Assembly: GCF_002878395.1 (NCBI RefSeq)
Contig: NC_061114.1
Span: 140,375,950 to 140,439,949 of the forward strand
Direction: 5' to 3'
Source of the DNA: Capsicum annuum
Taxonomy: Eukaryota > Streptophyta > Magnoliopsida > Solanales > Solanaceae
DNA length: 64,000 nucleotides
In this document: positions 18,273-30,709 of the stretch, piece after piece
Layout of the letters: the number at the start of each line of letters is the position of its first letter
How positions within the stretch are numbered: position 1 is the first letter of the stretch
Translations under genes and position numbers: made by a program
Notes under the pieces: generated by a model
Database searches by the model: none
Seen by the model: only the letters and a program-made list of their open reading frames with translations
Told to the model about the DNA's origin: nothing

Positions 18273-19850
18273 AGCCTAAAAAAACTCTCTTTTGGTTTAC
18301 TTTATTAGTTTATACATGTTCAAGATGAAATAAATCCATGAATCTCTTGTTTATTCAATGACAAGTTATGGTTACAAGTGTTTTCATGTGGAATAAGTCA
18401 TAGCATGTTTTAAGTGTTGAAATTCCTATGTCATGTCATATTGATTTCTAAAGAAATACCCAAAGTATGGATTTAGCCATACAATCATCTTGCTTCCCAT
18501 TGTTTAAGACATTCCCATGTTCAAATTTATGATTGTCACATGGTTAATGAAATGTCTATACTTTGAGTCTTTAATTCATAATTTTATACTACATTTGATG
18601 CCTTAATATTGTATTTCAGGATCATTTTGTGCGGGTATGTTATTTACACCCGATACCTACATGTGTTACATGATTTTAGATCTTTCAATTTATAATTAAG
18701 TAAACCCTTGAGTCTTATTATTTACTTAGATATTTATGATCATGATGAGCACTATGAATTAAGTAATAAAGTTCAATTGAGTTTATTTTAGTTCTGTTAG
18801 GATTAGGATTTAGCATCAAGCGAACCTAGGAATGGGAGCTCACCTGCCAGTAGAGGGTGTGACCTTTAGTACCAGTCCCTGAGTTCCAGAAGTATGCAGC
18901 CATCGTAGGTATAAGATGTCTTTCTGCTAGTTGAGGGTTGACACATATCTTATGAGATCACCTACCTGTAGAGGGTGACTCCTTAGTCCTTCGAGACAAT
19001 AGTTAATGGACCCACACATCCAGTGTTAGTATTCGTGGTACGGTACTGACACCCTTCCAACTAGGGTTACAAGTTGGACTCCAATTAGCTCAGATTGGGG
19101 CATGTCGGTTACATGATACCTCCCATAGTCTTAATATAGTAATTAGTTTATTTCTGTTCTGGTTTACTTGACCAAGTGCAGAGATTTTCAGTTATTCAGT
19201 TACATATCTTTCATTCTTTCAAATTATAGATTATCTCAGAAACATGTTTATGCTTGGTCGTTCTATATGTTCATGTATTTGTGTTCAATTACTTCATGCA
19301 TATTAGCCATTCCTCATCTCATATACTAGTTAATTCAAAGTATTTACCACATACTTTTCTTTATGCTATGTTGTCTTATAACATAGGTTCGGATGCAAAG
19401 TTTCCCGACTGCCCTTAGATATCTCAGAGTTATTCAACAGTAATAGTAGTGAGGACTCATCCATCGAGGACATAATTTCTTTACTCTAGTTACTTCAGTA
19501 GTTTCTTATGTTCAGTTAGTTGGAGTTATTTGGGGGTCTGCCCATCAACTCCTCTTGATGTTTAGAGGCTTTCAGAAAATCATTTAGACAATCAGTCAGT
19601 CATTTCAGTGTTATCAATTATTTTTAGATAGACAGTTAGTTTCTAGTATTCTATCACATATTTTAGACATGTTTTAATACATATTTTACTATCGAGTTTT
19701 GCAGTATCTTTTTGGCTTACCCTCCGCACATGTATTGTATTACTATTTTGTTCTGTGCTTACAATACGTACCAACTCGTGGATTAGCTTGTGGTCATTTC
19801 TGGCCGTAAGCACCATTGTCGCAAGTAGGTAGTAGCGTTAGGTCGTGACA

Positions 19851-20650
19851 TCATCAAATCCTTTAATAACCTTTAAGGAAGATATCAAGATCACCTAAAG
19901 GACAATAAAAATTTTTGAGGACCCTCTATAGTTCTTACATCATATGTATAAACATGAATATACACTAGTTTATGGATGACAACCAAGTTTGTGATCAGTC
20001 ACCTTTGTGACTACCCATCACACATCAAATAACTTTGAGAGGATCTTATAACTTTATTTTTGAAAGGATTGATGGACATCACGAATTCCAGACGCAATAA
20101 TTATAACCATTCACTCTTCCCATTACAAACAAACCCATTTCTAGCAAGTTACTAGTTTTGTGAGATAGTCACTGGGACTGCCAGTCCCAAGAGTGACGGA
20201 TAGTCACACCAATCATCCCTAGTGGATTGTTTTACAATGTGTTTGGAATTAAAATGTAAGCTTATTCTTAGATTTCTTAGTTTCTTTTCATTGATTCTTA
20301 GACTACTTTTCTTGATTCTAAATGTTAATTAACAACTAGTAATGAACCTACTTAGTTGTGAATTAGTTTTGAGTCTGTTTTATATCTTTGTCCTATTTCT
20401 ATTATGCTTTTCTAGATTTAATTTGTTGTAACTTTTTAATTAAAGTTCGTAAGTAGTTTTGTTTTCTTTGAGTCGATCAAAGAAGAATCTATTCCTGCTG
20501 TGAGTAGAGATTGATACATTATTGACCACCTGAGTATATTCACCTTTCAACATTCATTGCTCCAATTGTGACGATTACAAAGGTGAGAATCTTACGAGTA
20601 TTGGTTATGAGTTTTACTATTTATCTTGTTCGTTTATTTTGTATGTACAA
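19851..20650 (+). other. Noncoding flank, probable decayed LTR of element H
   Basis: 800 bp with no coding potential. It contains an inverted repeat (GGGACT / AGTCCC, 20174-20188) in a run with repeated GTCAC words, similar in style to 25062-25097 of the H 3' LTR, and precedes the H gag-like region. I could not align it convincingly with 24759-25593, so the LTR call is a guess. Confidence 0.35.
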
Positions 20651-23600
20651 GGCTATATAAGGAAGTATGTCTCTGATAGCCTTGGATAATTAAGAATACA
20701 AAATATGAGACTATAATTGTGGTAAAGATAGTTATGGCTATGATAAAGATAGAGAATATAGGGGATATGAATATAGTAATTATCAAAAGATGAGTGAGAA
20801 AAAGGGATACTATTCCAAAGAAGATGTGAGATGGATGATGACCCTAGTTCTTATAGTGAATATGGAGATGATGAAGAGCCTTTTGATGGTTCTAATAAAC
20901 AAGATGGGGCATGTGAGGAGTATTATACTTCCCACTTTGAGCATGGAAGTAATATAAAGTATAATCTTCTTTTCTATGCACCTTCTAAGATTCATGGTGA
21001 GAGTTTGAATATGGAATAACTCATATACCTCATCTTGTCAATCTTATTACAAAAGTCAAAAGTGGTGTGAATAGTTATACTAGCTATAGAATAGGTCTCC
21101 CCATTGGAAGAAAATAATGTGCATCTTTAAAGCCTAGTGACACTATATCTTATCTTTCTTCTAGTGCCTAAACATATGGAAAGGGGAACCAAGGTGGATA
21201 TGGGAGGTATAATTGGTATTGATGTCCTCCTATCATTTCTATATTCAAAAAAGTGCAGGATCCCAAAGCTTATCTTGATTGGAATGGAAATTTGAAAGGA
21301 TATTTAAGAATTATAGTATGAGCAAAGTAGAACAAGCAACATATGCCCTTAAATACATTCAAGGTGCGACAACAAAATAGTGGGAACTTTCATGAATGTT
21401 CGATTAAACATAGATTGCCTTGAAGAAATTCACGAGGTTTATCTTAGTACCAAAGGGTATATGAAGCCCCAACACTTTGATCCAAGAATACAAGTACATA
21501 AAAGAAAGGTGAATATATATGTTGTTCTCGGATGCATTCTTATCTGTAATGATTGTTGTTATTTAAATTACATCATCCCTTCTACGGTTTACTATGTAGG
21601 GATATCTCAAGAGTCCTTTTTCTTTCAATACTTTTTGTAGGGTATAGGGTTTTTGAGAGAGTGAAGGTTTTCTACACCCGAGATGGGTACTATGAGGAGG
21701 CTTGGTATGATATATTCCCCTTGGGATTTTGACATTTATTTTAGGGATACAATTGGTTTGCTCGATATAAGATTCAAAATATACAAAATTTTCCTAAGAT
21801 TGCAATATACCAATGAGGCAATTATCTCTTTCCACCTATCCATCCCATATCTCAAGAAAAAGTGATCACTTACTCCAAATCTAATAAAAATAAGGGAAAA
21901 AGAATATGAGAAGTAAGGGAGTGAAATATGGCAATCCATAAGAGAAAAAAGAGAGGTTGAGAGGAGTGAAGTGAGGGGGTTACCATAAAACTGAGCTAAC
22001 ATTGTTTGTCCTTCTCTTAGTAAGGACATGTTTGTAGGTACCAACATGGAAAGTGGAGTAGAACAAGTACCAAAATAGAAGATTTCTTTCAAAGATTTGA
22101 TGAGGTTAATCTTAGATTCTTCCAAAGCTTTAGGACGACTTTCACACCAAGGTATAGAAGAATGTTTCCAAGTTCATCAAGGTATCATAGGTAACTCTTA
22201 CACTTTTTTACATGTGAATGATGATTGTGTGTCTTGTATTCCATTAAGTGTGAGTAGTTTCTTGCCTAAATTTGAGTCTTATAATTCTATACCTCTTTTT
22301 GATGATGTACCCATTGAAAGTGTGGATACACTATTTGATCCTATTGATGAACGGATTGACTCTTCTTGTCATATCATTTTGATTCTACCTAGTTTTTAAG
22401 ACAATGTGATGAATAATGGTACATTGTCTTGTGAAATTTGTGTTGACAAACTTTTGTATGAAACTATCCCACCACTTGTTGATGTTTGTAATGATATTAA
22501 TGAACCTCAAGTGAGTGATTATATAGAAAATTTGATCAAATAAATATGAGTTACTCTTTATTCATGTCCTTTAGTGAAGAAGGCCCTAATATTTGTCTTG
22601 CTTATAGGAATGACCATGTGTGTGATACTTCTTTGGAACATGATAGTTGTCTTATTGAGAGTGAAATTATATGCTCTAATTCTTCTTCTTGGATTGACCA
22701 TTCACTTTTTTAGTACAATATCATGTTTGAAGATGGTGGAATCACTCTTAGTGAGCCTGGTAGTGTGGATCATGTTAATGAAATAGCTCACCTTGAAGGA
22801 TATATCCTATAGAACAATACAATATGGTTTGACTATATTCCTCCTATAGATGGAAATCCCTTCGTGGAAGATGAGAGTACTCTTAAGGTAAGGAAATGTA
22901 AAGGTTTGAAAAAGAATAATCAATTGTGTGATGATAACTTTGATTTACTAGAATGATTGAGAAACCCAGTTAGTGATAATTCTTATGAAAATGTTTTTGG
23001 TTGTGATCCTCCGTATGACACCCCACCGTTGTTTGATAATTATGAGGATGAATTAATTTATTCTTGTGATGACTTGAGTAATGACTTCTTTGATGTTAGT
23101 GGTGGTTTGAGTCTAATTGAGGATTCATCCCTTGAAAGAGAAGATATTGCTTGTTTAGGAATTGTTCCTTCCTCTTTATGTTCCCCTATTTTTGAGAATA
23201 CTTATGGTGATAATCTTTAATCTAATTGTGAGCATATACTTGAGGACATCTTAGATGAAATCAATTTATAAGATTTCTTTCTCTACTCTCTATTTTCTTT
23301 TGATGATGTTTATGCTAGTATGGAGAGTAGATCATTTTGTTTTACTGATGACTTTAGGGGAAAAGTGTTGTTTAGACTCATGTCTATGTCTACTCTATCC
23401 ATTTGATCCCAGTGACCAAATTGAATATGGTAATTTCTATGTACTAACTTGGTGCTTGGTTTAGACGACAAGCAAAGTTTGAATAAGCATGTTGAAATTC
23501 TTCCTTGTGATAGAAAGTCTCTCTTGGAGGTTCATAATCCACTTGATGGACCAATATTGTGTAAGGGAAAAAGACCTCCAACAAATATGAGAGTTCGTTA

Positions 23601-24746
23601 AATAAGGGACGTAATAAAAAGATCCAACAGAGTTCACCATTATGTTTTCCCATTATTGACTAATGTTTAATTACTTGTAGGTCAAAGAGTGAGCCTTTTA
23701 TTGGAGGCACTTTTGTTGAATTCCTTTTATGTGATACCCTTCTTCGTTACTTGTCAGACATTAATGGCCCATTTCCTAAAGTTAGTATCATTCTTGAGGA
23801 CCCAAGGAAAAACTTGTCATTTCCTACTTTGGGTGTTACTTATATACTTTCAGCCTTGTTTTACACATTTGTACTTAAATTATGTGAATCCAACTTGTGG
23901 ATGCTAAGTTGATTACTTATTTGTGGGAGAGTCGATGTTTGTTAAAGACTTCTTGTCACCTTCATGGGGTTAGACAATTTGTTGTTTTTTATGGGACTCT
24001 TAGGAGCATATCTAACAATATAACTAGGGGAAACCTAACTTCATAGGAGAACCAATTGTTTTGGATTGGTGTTGTTTATATCCCCCCAAGTAGCATGACA
24101 CCATTGATAAAATTCCTTCTATTGGGAAGATACTTGAAAGGAAAGGGCCATATATGCTTAAATGTTTTGATTCCATCCTTGTGTGCATTAAGTGCTATAT
24201 CGTTTGAGCCAAACGGCCTTTTTATAGATAATAGCAACTTGGATGATGTTTTCAAGCTTGATTTGTTTCTATACTATCTTTTTTCTTATGATGATATCGA
24301 TGCTAGTCTTGGAGTTATTTTGTGTAGCAGTAGGAAACTTATTGGTTGGTCTGTTTATTTAAATGACATTGTTATTTGGGTCTTGTGGTCTTTAAAACCA
24401 ATTGAGGCACCACTCTTGATGTGGTCTTTTAAAGAGGTTATGAAGAAATTATGTCTTATGGATCCTTAGGTGAAGGTAACTTTACCTTTTGGATTATTTG
24501 ATGCCATTATGACCTTTGTAGATCTTTTATCTCTTGATGATTCCCATAGCCAATTCCTTTATGAATTTCTCAATAATTTTCTATTGTTTAGCATGAAGGA
24601 TCATTAGTTTTATATTAAATGTGTGCACCTTGACATGATTAAATAATTGCATGTGCTAAATCGAACCCTCGTTCCATAAGGATATAAAGTTTGTTTGTCC
24701 TTTCTTTGGTTTTATAAGGATTAGATTCGAGGTTGAATCCTTTTCA
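20651..24746 (+). pseudogene. Element H internal region: decayed gypsy gag and unrecognised acidic segments
   Basis: 20700-21000 encodes a Tyr/Asp/Glu-rich stretch. Near 21256 an Asp-Pro-Lys-Ala-Tyr-Leu-Asp-Trp motif, typical of plant Ty3/gypsy gag, is followed by a Lys-Val-Glu-Gln-Ala-Thr-Tyr-Ala-Leu segment. 21890-22000 is a Glu/Lys/Arg-rich linker. From 22097 to about 24470 there are several open stretches (22097-22399, 22957-23220, 24056-24469) rich in Asp, Ser, Phe and Leu that I do not recognise; no RT, RNase H or integrase motif is visible. The long sequence without pol and the polypurine tract at 24747 show it belongs to one retroelement. Confidence 0.55.
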
Positions 24747-24757
24747 AGAAGGGGAGC
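24747..24757 (+). other. Element H polypurine tract
   Basis: AAGAAGGGGAGC following the TTCGAGG...GAATCC words often seen before plant gypsy polypurine tracts. Confidence 0.7.
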
Positions 24758-24758
24758 A

Positions 24759-25593
24759 TGATGCAAGCCAAATGTCCATGAAAGCTTTTAACACATTACT
24801 TGAGTCAAACATGAGGAGGTCTGAAACATGATCACTCAAAGGATTACAAAAAAACTTGGAGGTCCTTATTTGAGCTCCTAAACCAACAATATCATGTGTG
24901 GTTGATTGCTTGGAGCTTGGAATACATTTTGGAAGCCATAAGAACCCTACTAACTAAAGGAGAAGGTCATGCAAAGACCTACCAATATCCAAATAAGATG
25001 TTCCATGAATGGCCCAAGAAAGGAAGTGAAATAATACTCACTACCTTAAAGGGATGGACAGGGTGACGACCAGTCAAGGGGGTGATGGCTAGTCACCAAA
25101 ATAGTCCTCCTTAGACAACAGATTATGATTGGGCCATCTCTTTTAGTTAGCTCATGGACCATTTTTGTGCCTTACTATAATAATTTATTCTTGGACTATA
25201 AATAGATAGCTTAGGGTTTTCTTTCTTAGTTAGCTCATTTTTTATTATGACGACGAATTTATGAAAAATTCAATGGTGTGTTTAGTGCTTGGAAAAGCAA
25301 ATGTTGAACCTATTTCCAAAATGGTGAGTGTAAGGGAGATCCGATCCACTTTGCAGTCAACATAAGAGTTAGGCTCTAGTTGGTAATTCATTAAAGTAGG
25401 TCTTAAGGTTTAAAACATGCTTTTTGTTTCCCTTTTGTTATTCTTGGTTCTATCTTTATATCATTGATATTCTATCCTTCTATCTGTCAATTTTTGCACT
25501 TTGATTTCCTTTTTCATTGTTTGGGATTCATCAGGACTGTTGGTCATATTGACAGTCCAAGAGAAGGGACTTGAATCTCCCAAACATGATACA
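24759..25593 (+). repeat. Element H 3' LTR (approximate)
   Basis: Starts TGATGCAAGCC right after the polypurine tract; an end at GATACA (25593) is a guess from the CA terminus. An inverted repeat (GGTGAC 25062-25067, GTCACC 25092-25097) lies 100 bp upstream of a good TATA box at 25197. Confidence 0.55.
25195..25206 (+). promoter_or_regulatory. TATA box in element H LTR
   Basis: GACTATAAATAG, the clearest TATA box of the window, followed within 30 bases by a TTAGGGTTTTC segment. Expected start of the element's transcript near 25230. Confidence 0.6.
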
Positions 25594-26126
25594 GGTTCTT
25601 AACTGCCTTCTTCTTAAAGCTCAATATCTTACTGTATAATCTTACAATCTTGTTGGATGGAGTGAAAATGGTGAGGAATTTCTTATCTAAATAATCCTAT
25701 ATAGTGAAAGAACATGCTAGCTTAGTATTTTGCCACCTCATTACTTCCCTAAAAAATGAAAAGGCAAAGAATGTTAGCCTCACTTAATTAGTGGACATCC
25801 CGGTTTGGATGGATATATCACTGCTCTACAAGAAGTTTTATAGATGAACCTATGGTGTTCATGTGACAACCCGGTGAACTAACAACTACTATGTAAACGA
25901 TGCACCTTGTTCTGCTGTGGTTTAAATCCACCTCCAACAGCTAGTCTATGCATAGAAAAGGTAACATTAGTTGCGAGTAGGATTTCCACTTTACGTACAG
26001 TCCGGCAGGCTGGTGGATTTTTAGCCATAGATGTAGGAATAACTTCTTCTTCGTGAATTTAAGGGATTTGGTAGAGAAGGACTGTTTCTATCCTTAATTG
26101 GTGTAAGTGTTTCTTGGGTTTGGGTT
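25594..26126. other. Unassigned interval
   Basis: 533 bp between the H LTR and the C LTR. No open frame, repeat or match to the other elements was recognised on either strand. Confidence 0.5.
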
Positions 26127-27095
26127 AAGGCTTAAATTTTATACCTAAATTTTGGATTTTAAAAAATTCTTGAATGTTGATGACACTGCACAGACTGCTA
26201 CTCAGGTGATGAGTTGTTATCACTCCTTAGGAGTCATAGGGTGACTCATAGATTCACTAGTAAAAAGTGCCCAGGTTATTGTCTTGATCATGACATAGTT
26301 CTCACGAGCTATAGAGTAAGGTCACGACTCATGGTTAGGGGCTCGTGACAATAGCATTGAAGCCACAAGTGCAGGCAATGACTCTAGATTTTTCTACAAA
26401 TTTCCTTGGTGTTCAAGAATTTCATCCCTCCCTAACTTTATTTTCATAGGCATATATTTAATCATTATTCATGAGAATTTAACTATGGGTTTATAAATGG
26501 GTTGAGAATTTTAGATTGTTTAATAGTGGAATTGCTTTTCTCATGTTTTTAATATGATATTCATGCTTTAAATTGTGGTTTTTGAATTGAATAGTGCATA
26601 GTTATGGGAATTTGTAATAGGGAAATGGGTATCCCCAAATTGTTAGATATTTGCTTAATAATAGTGATATCCTCAACTTACATTCATGAACTTTGGTTTT
26701 AAATAAGGAACTTGCTTGGTTTAACCAACTTTTGGAACAATTGCACTATATTAAGGGACAAACGGATTAAAAATAGATTTAAAAGGCGTTGGCATCAATT
26801 GTTGGGTTTTAATATAGAACTCGGGAATCAAATGATTAATGGATTGGTTAAGGTACAATAGAATTTAACTTGCAAGTATAATTGGTATGAAAATACCAAA
26901 TGGTTAATGTCTTAATAAATGACTCCTAGGTTAACCGATAGGTTTATGTGCATAATTGTTTTAATTTAGGCTTTAAAGGAGTTGTGTAGCTCGCCATGAA
27001 GATGGAGGTCTAGGGGGATAATACAAGAAACCATATTTGTCCACATAGGGATATATATGATCGTGTCTATTTTTCAAACAATATATAAATATATA

Positions 27096-27145
<50 letters not shown>

Positions 27146-27876
27146 TGGTTGGCGCCTTGATCGATTATGCCTTTCCTCAAATTTCCTTAGTTCATGTGGC
27201 TACACAGATTGAGGCCCTTTCATTAGAGGGAGTTGAACCCAAATAGCCTGTGGGTTCTCTTAGGATGAATAGAGTTGCATAGTCCAGGTCAATTATTTTA
27301 AACTACTATGTTTATGATCATTTTTTCCTTTCCCAGTATTTGATATATATGTATGTATGAATGTATATTGTGGTATGACTGGTTTTGGACAGAGCATTAT
27401 TTTATCACTTACCCTGAGTCACATGCCAGTTCCTATCGCATTGACCTTGCTATGACACTACATCATTTCATAATATAGGATCCGAAAACTTTTCTATTAC
27501 CCCATGTGCAACATTAGGTGGTGTGGTTGTCCTTAAGTTCTTATGAATTGCTGAGCCTTTATCTTCAAGAAAGTTTTGTCATTTCCTTAGTTTTTTTTCA
27601 TATTTTGAGAATTAAAGAGTTCCATTGGCATAGTCGAGGGCATGACCCAACCTAATTAGGTATCTTGGTTTTAGAGGATTTTGTGGACAAAGTGTGGTTG
27701 GTTATATGTTTTGAATTCTTTAAGCCTACCTATTTGTTGATAAATCATTCTTATTATTTGGTTTTGCTTCCTCTATTATTTTATTCTGTTCAGGTGGTTA
27801 GGCTAAGTGGGTGGTCTTAGGCCTATGGTGGGCTTGAGATACTCGTCATGACTAGGCCCTTCTCCGATTTGTGTAA
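26127..27876 (+). repeat. Element C 5' LTR (about 1.75 kb)
   Basis: Matches 32900-33869 for the first ~1.3 kb (TTTTGGATTT, then AAATTCTTGA and CAGGTGATGAGTTGTTATCA blocks). Its end, around a Cys-rich CGTCATGACTAGGCCC block, is followed by the decayed primer site. The first bases are mutated relative to the TGTAATATTATACCC start of the 3' copy. Contains an inverted repeat GTGAT / ATCAC (26206-26223) and an (AT)n tract. Confidence 0.8.
27081..27141. repeat. (AT)n microsatellite in element C 5' LTR
   Basis: About 60 bp of alternating AT; the 3' LTR has only a few units at 33560-33570, so it expanded after insertion. Confidence 0.95.
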
Positions 27877-27962
27877 AGCTTTATATCTGAGTATGGTTCA
27901 GGATCATTGGGTGTCCACAAATCTATATCGAGTAGAGTCCTTTTTATGGGTGTGTAGCACAC
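27877..27962 (+). other. Element C primer site and leader hairpin
   Basis: AGCTTTATATCTGAG is a decayed form of the primer site. About 60 bases on, GTGTG-TAG-CACAC at 27950-27962 forms a short perfect hairpin, in the same leader block that B (4428-4445) and G (55242-55262) keep less well. Confidence 0.65.
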
Positions 27963-28083
27963 CACACTTATAAAGGGGAGGCTTTGAGGAATATAGGAAT
28001 ATTTCCCTTTCTTGTGTTCTAGTTTTCGCTATAGAATCTGGTGTTATGGATTATCCTAACTCTCGGTTTACTCATATTTCAGA

Positions 28084-29430
28084 TCATGTCTCCCCATATA
28101 TTTGATGTTCATAGAAACTCAGCTGGACCCTATATCATACCTAGGGAAAATATGGATGGAACTTCAATTGTATATGTAGTACAGACCCGATCTATGTTCC
28201 TTACTTCAAATTGAACTACCACACGTGTAGTTCAGCCTGTTGCCACTAGTCCTCTTTGAGCAACCCGATCTGGTGACATCTATGATCAGCAGCCTAAGAG
28301 AGACATCTTTAATGCAAAGTTCTATTGATCAATTCTTTTGCTTACTTAGTTGATGAAATTTTAGTCACATCAGTCAAATTATGTTGGTTCTATCTCTCCT
28401 TCGTCTGAGTCCACTTGAGTTGGCCGGTTCATGAGGTTGAATCCCTTAACTATTATTGGCTCTAAGATTATGGAGGATTGTAAAGGGTTTGTGGATGTGA
28501 TGGCGAATATTTTCAAAGTAATTTATGCTACTGATTCAAAAGGTGTATAGCTTTATGCATATCTATTAAATATTGTAGATTATTAGTGGAATAAAGAGTG
28601 AGAGCAGTTGAGGGGTGATGATGCAAAGCTGGCATTATGGGATGAGTTTTTTGGTGCCTTTATTGATTATTTCTTTCCTTAGGAGTTGAGGAAAGCTAAA
28701 GTTGAGGAGTTTGTGAATCCCAAGCAGGGTAAAATAAGGGTGAAAGAGTATGCCTTGAAATTTTAGTAGCTGTCTGATTCAGCACAAGAGTTGGTATATA
28801 GCCAGATATGTAAAATAAGGAAATTCTCTTTTGGGTTATCTTGTGACTTGGTATTAGAGTGTAAGGATATGATATTGAACGACAACATGGATATCTTTAG
28901 AATTTTGGTTTATATACAACAGGAAGAGGATTAAAACAAAAGTCAAGCTGAGATAGGAGAGATGTAGAATAAGAAGTTCAGTTATTCAGAGCAGGTGCAA
29001 ATCAGTAGAATAATGGGGAAGATGGTAGGCAGTGGACCATGAGAAAGACTTAGGGTAATTTTAGTTCATATTTGTTATAAGTTCTCCTTATCCTAAGTCA
29101 TCTGGTGATCATCATTTTTTGACTAGCAGTTATCCTAAGGCATAGGATGCCCAGTCTTACGCTAGTAGAGCTCAGTCAGGCCCATCTTATCTTACTAGAA
29201 GATTTTGTGGAAAGGTTTACCGTGGTTATTTCTTTGACAGAAGGAACTTGTGCTTCAACTGTGGTCATACCGAACATATTCAGAGGAACTATCCTGTAAC
29301 TAAAGTTATCACTAGAGCTAATAAGGTTCCAAATGTCATTTCTTAGGATCCTGCACCAAAGGGCACCACATTTGGTACCGGTACTGTCCGAAATCATCTC
29401 TATTTACTTACTAATCATCAAGAGTCTAAG
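28084..29430 (+). pseudogene. Element C gag, broken
   Basis: Capsid-like gag with many stops. Readable parts: the start Met-Ser-Pro, a core near 28430-28960 (Trp-Asp-Glu-Phe-Phe, Lys-Val-Glu-Glu-Phe, Gln-Gly-Lys-Ile-x-Val-Lys-Glu-Tyr-Ala), and a zinc knuckle near 29250 (Cys-Phe-Asn-Cys-Gly-His-x-x-His) whose last Cys is Tyr. Confidence 0.8.
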
Positions 29431-29760
29431 ACGCCTCCTGATGTTGTTACTAGTACCTTACAACTCTTCTCCCATAATGTATACTATTTGATTAATCCAT
29501 GGTGTACCTTTTCTTATGTGACTTATTATATGGATGTACACTTTGGCTTTGGTCCTGAAAACATTTTCGACCCCTTTTCTATGTCTACTCCAATAGGCGA
29601 TTCTATTATTTCTAGAAGAATATTTAGGTTTTGTGTGGTGCTTATTTTTAATAGAAAGACATTGGTATATATGATAAAGATTTATATCGTAGATTTTGAT
29701 GTAATCTTCATGATGTATTGTCTTCATTCATTCTATGCTTTTCTGGATTGTAGGATCTGA
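29431..29760 (+). pseudogene. Element C protease, inactive
   Basis: Open at 29488-29760. The active-site Asp-Pro-Gly is Asn-Pro-Trp, so it is dead; the later Ser-Thr-Pro-Ile-Gly-Asp-Ser-Ile and Val-Asp-Phe-Asp-Val-Ile blocks identify the domain. Confidence 0.8.
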
Positions 29761-29877
29761 AAGGTCAGCTTTCACTTTCCTAGGAAACTGGTACTAGAAA
29801 GGGAGGGGAATTCCTTAGTAACCAAATAGAGGTTTATTTCCTGTCATAGAGCTCAGAAATTAATTTCTAAAGTATTT

Positions 29878-30709
29878 TTGTATCATCTAATTTGGGTTAG
29901 TGATTTTAACTCTGAGGGTTTTTCCTTTCAATCTATCCCCGTGGATAGTCTGTTTTCAAAAGTGTTTCTCGATGATCTTCCTAGAAGTCCTTCCAATAGG
30001 GAAATAGATTTTGAGATTGATCTCCTAACTGGATACCCATACTATTTCCATTCCTCCTTAAAAAATGGCTCAAACTGAGTTAAAGGAACTTAAAAAACAA
30101 TTAAAGGATCTTCTTGATAAGGGTTTCATCCATCCTGGCATCTCTTTGTGGAGTACATCCATGCTATTTATGCAAAATAAATATAGGTTTGTTTGAATGT
30201 GTATAGATTATTATCAGTTGAATAAAGATACAGTGAAGAATAAGTACCCTCTTCTTAGGATTGCTGAGATTTTCAACCAACTTTATGGTGCTAGGTATTT
30301 CTCTAGGATCTTCAATTGGTCTCTCATTGATTAAAAATTTGGGGGGTTGATATTCCCATGACTTCTTTTGAACCTGGTATGTTCATTATGAGTTTCTGGT
30401 TATGTCATTTGGGTTGACTAATGCTTCGGTTGTGTTCATAGATCTTATGAATTGGTAATTATGTAATTTTTTAATTTATTTCTTATAGTCTTTATTGATG
30501 ACATCTAAGTGTATTCTACGAGTGAGGAGGATCATGCATATCACCTACAAATTGTATTACAGACTCTTAAGAACAAAAAATTGTATGTAAAATTTTCTAA
30601 GTGTGAGTTCTGGCTAAAGGTTGTGACCTTTCTTGGGCATGTAGTATCTAGTGAGGGAATCAAGGCAGATCCACTAAAAGTTTAGGAAATTAAAAGGTGG
30701 AATAGACCC
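29878..30709 (+). pseudogene. Element C reverse transcriptase, broken
   Basis: Linker with Asp-Asp-Leu-Pro near 29970, then RT motifs scattered over frames. The catalytic Phe-Ile-Asp-Asp box near 30490 is intact, but its next codon pair includes a stop. Confidence 0.82.

Larger units (their letters stand above)
1..19850 (+). mobile_element. Element A: Ty3/gypsy retrotransposon split by element B
   Basis: A Ty3/gypsy element that enters the window inside gag and ends at its 3' LTR. Its internal region occupies 1-1090 and 14474-17627 and its 3' LTR 17628-19850; the 5' LTR lies outside the window. The two internal pieces join in the protease-to-RT linker: the codons read up to 1090 continue after 14473 in the same order as in the uninterrupted copy at 58360-58450. 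Protease, RT, RNase H, integrase and a C-terminal domain follow in the Ty3/gypsy order. Several frames and many stops are present, so the copy is dead. Chromovirus (Tekay/Del-like) membership is inferred from the very long LTRs and pol style, not proven. Confidence 0.88.
17628..19850 (+). repeat. Element A 3' LTR (family 3, about 2.2 kb)
   Basis: Starts TGTAATACCACA after the polypurine tract and ends TCGTGACA. It shares with families 1 and 2 the block at about 18810-19110 (GCGAACCTAGGAATGGGA-like, then ACGGTACTGACACCC) and the end block (GGATTAGCTTGTGGTC at about 19780), but differs elsewhere. Repeat cluster at 17889-17952, hairpin at 18250-18272. Its 5' partner is outside the window. Confidence 0.82.

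Noticed and set aside
19851..20650. Definite 5' LTR of element H
   Set aside because: Could not be aligned with the 3' LTR except for similar repeat style; kept only as a low-confidence flank.
21736..22125. 129-codon minus-strand frame
   Set aside because: Opposite a Glu/Lys-rich linker of element H; Phe/Leu/Ser-rich composition is that of an antisense of acidic sequence.
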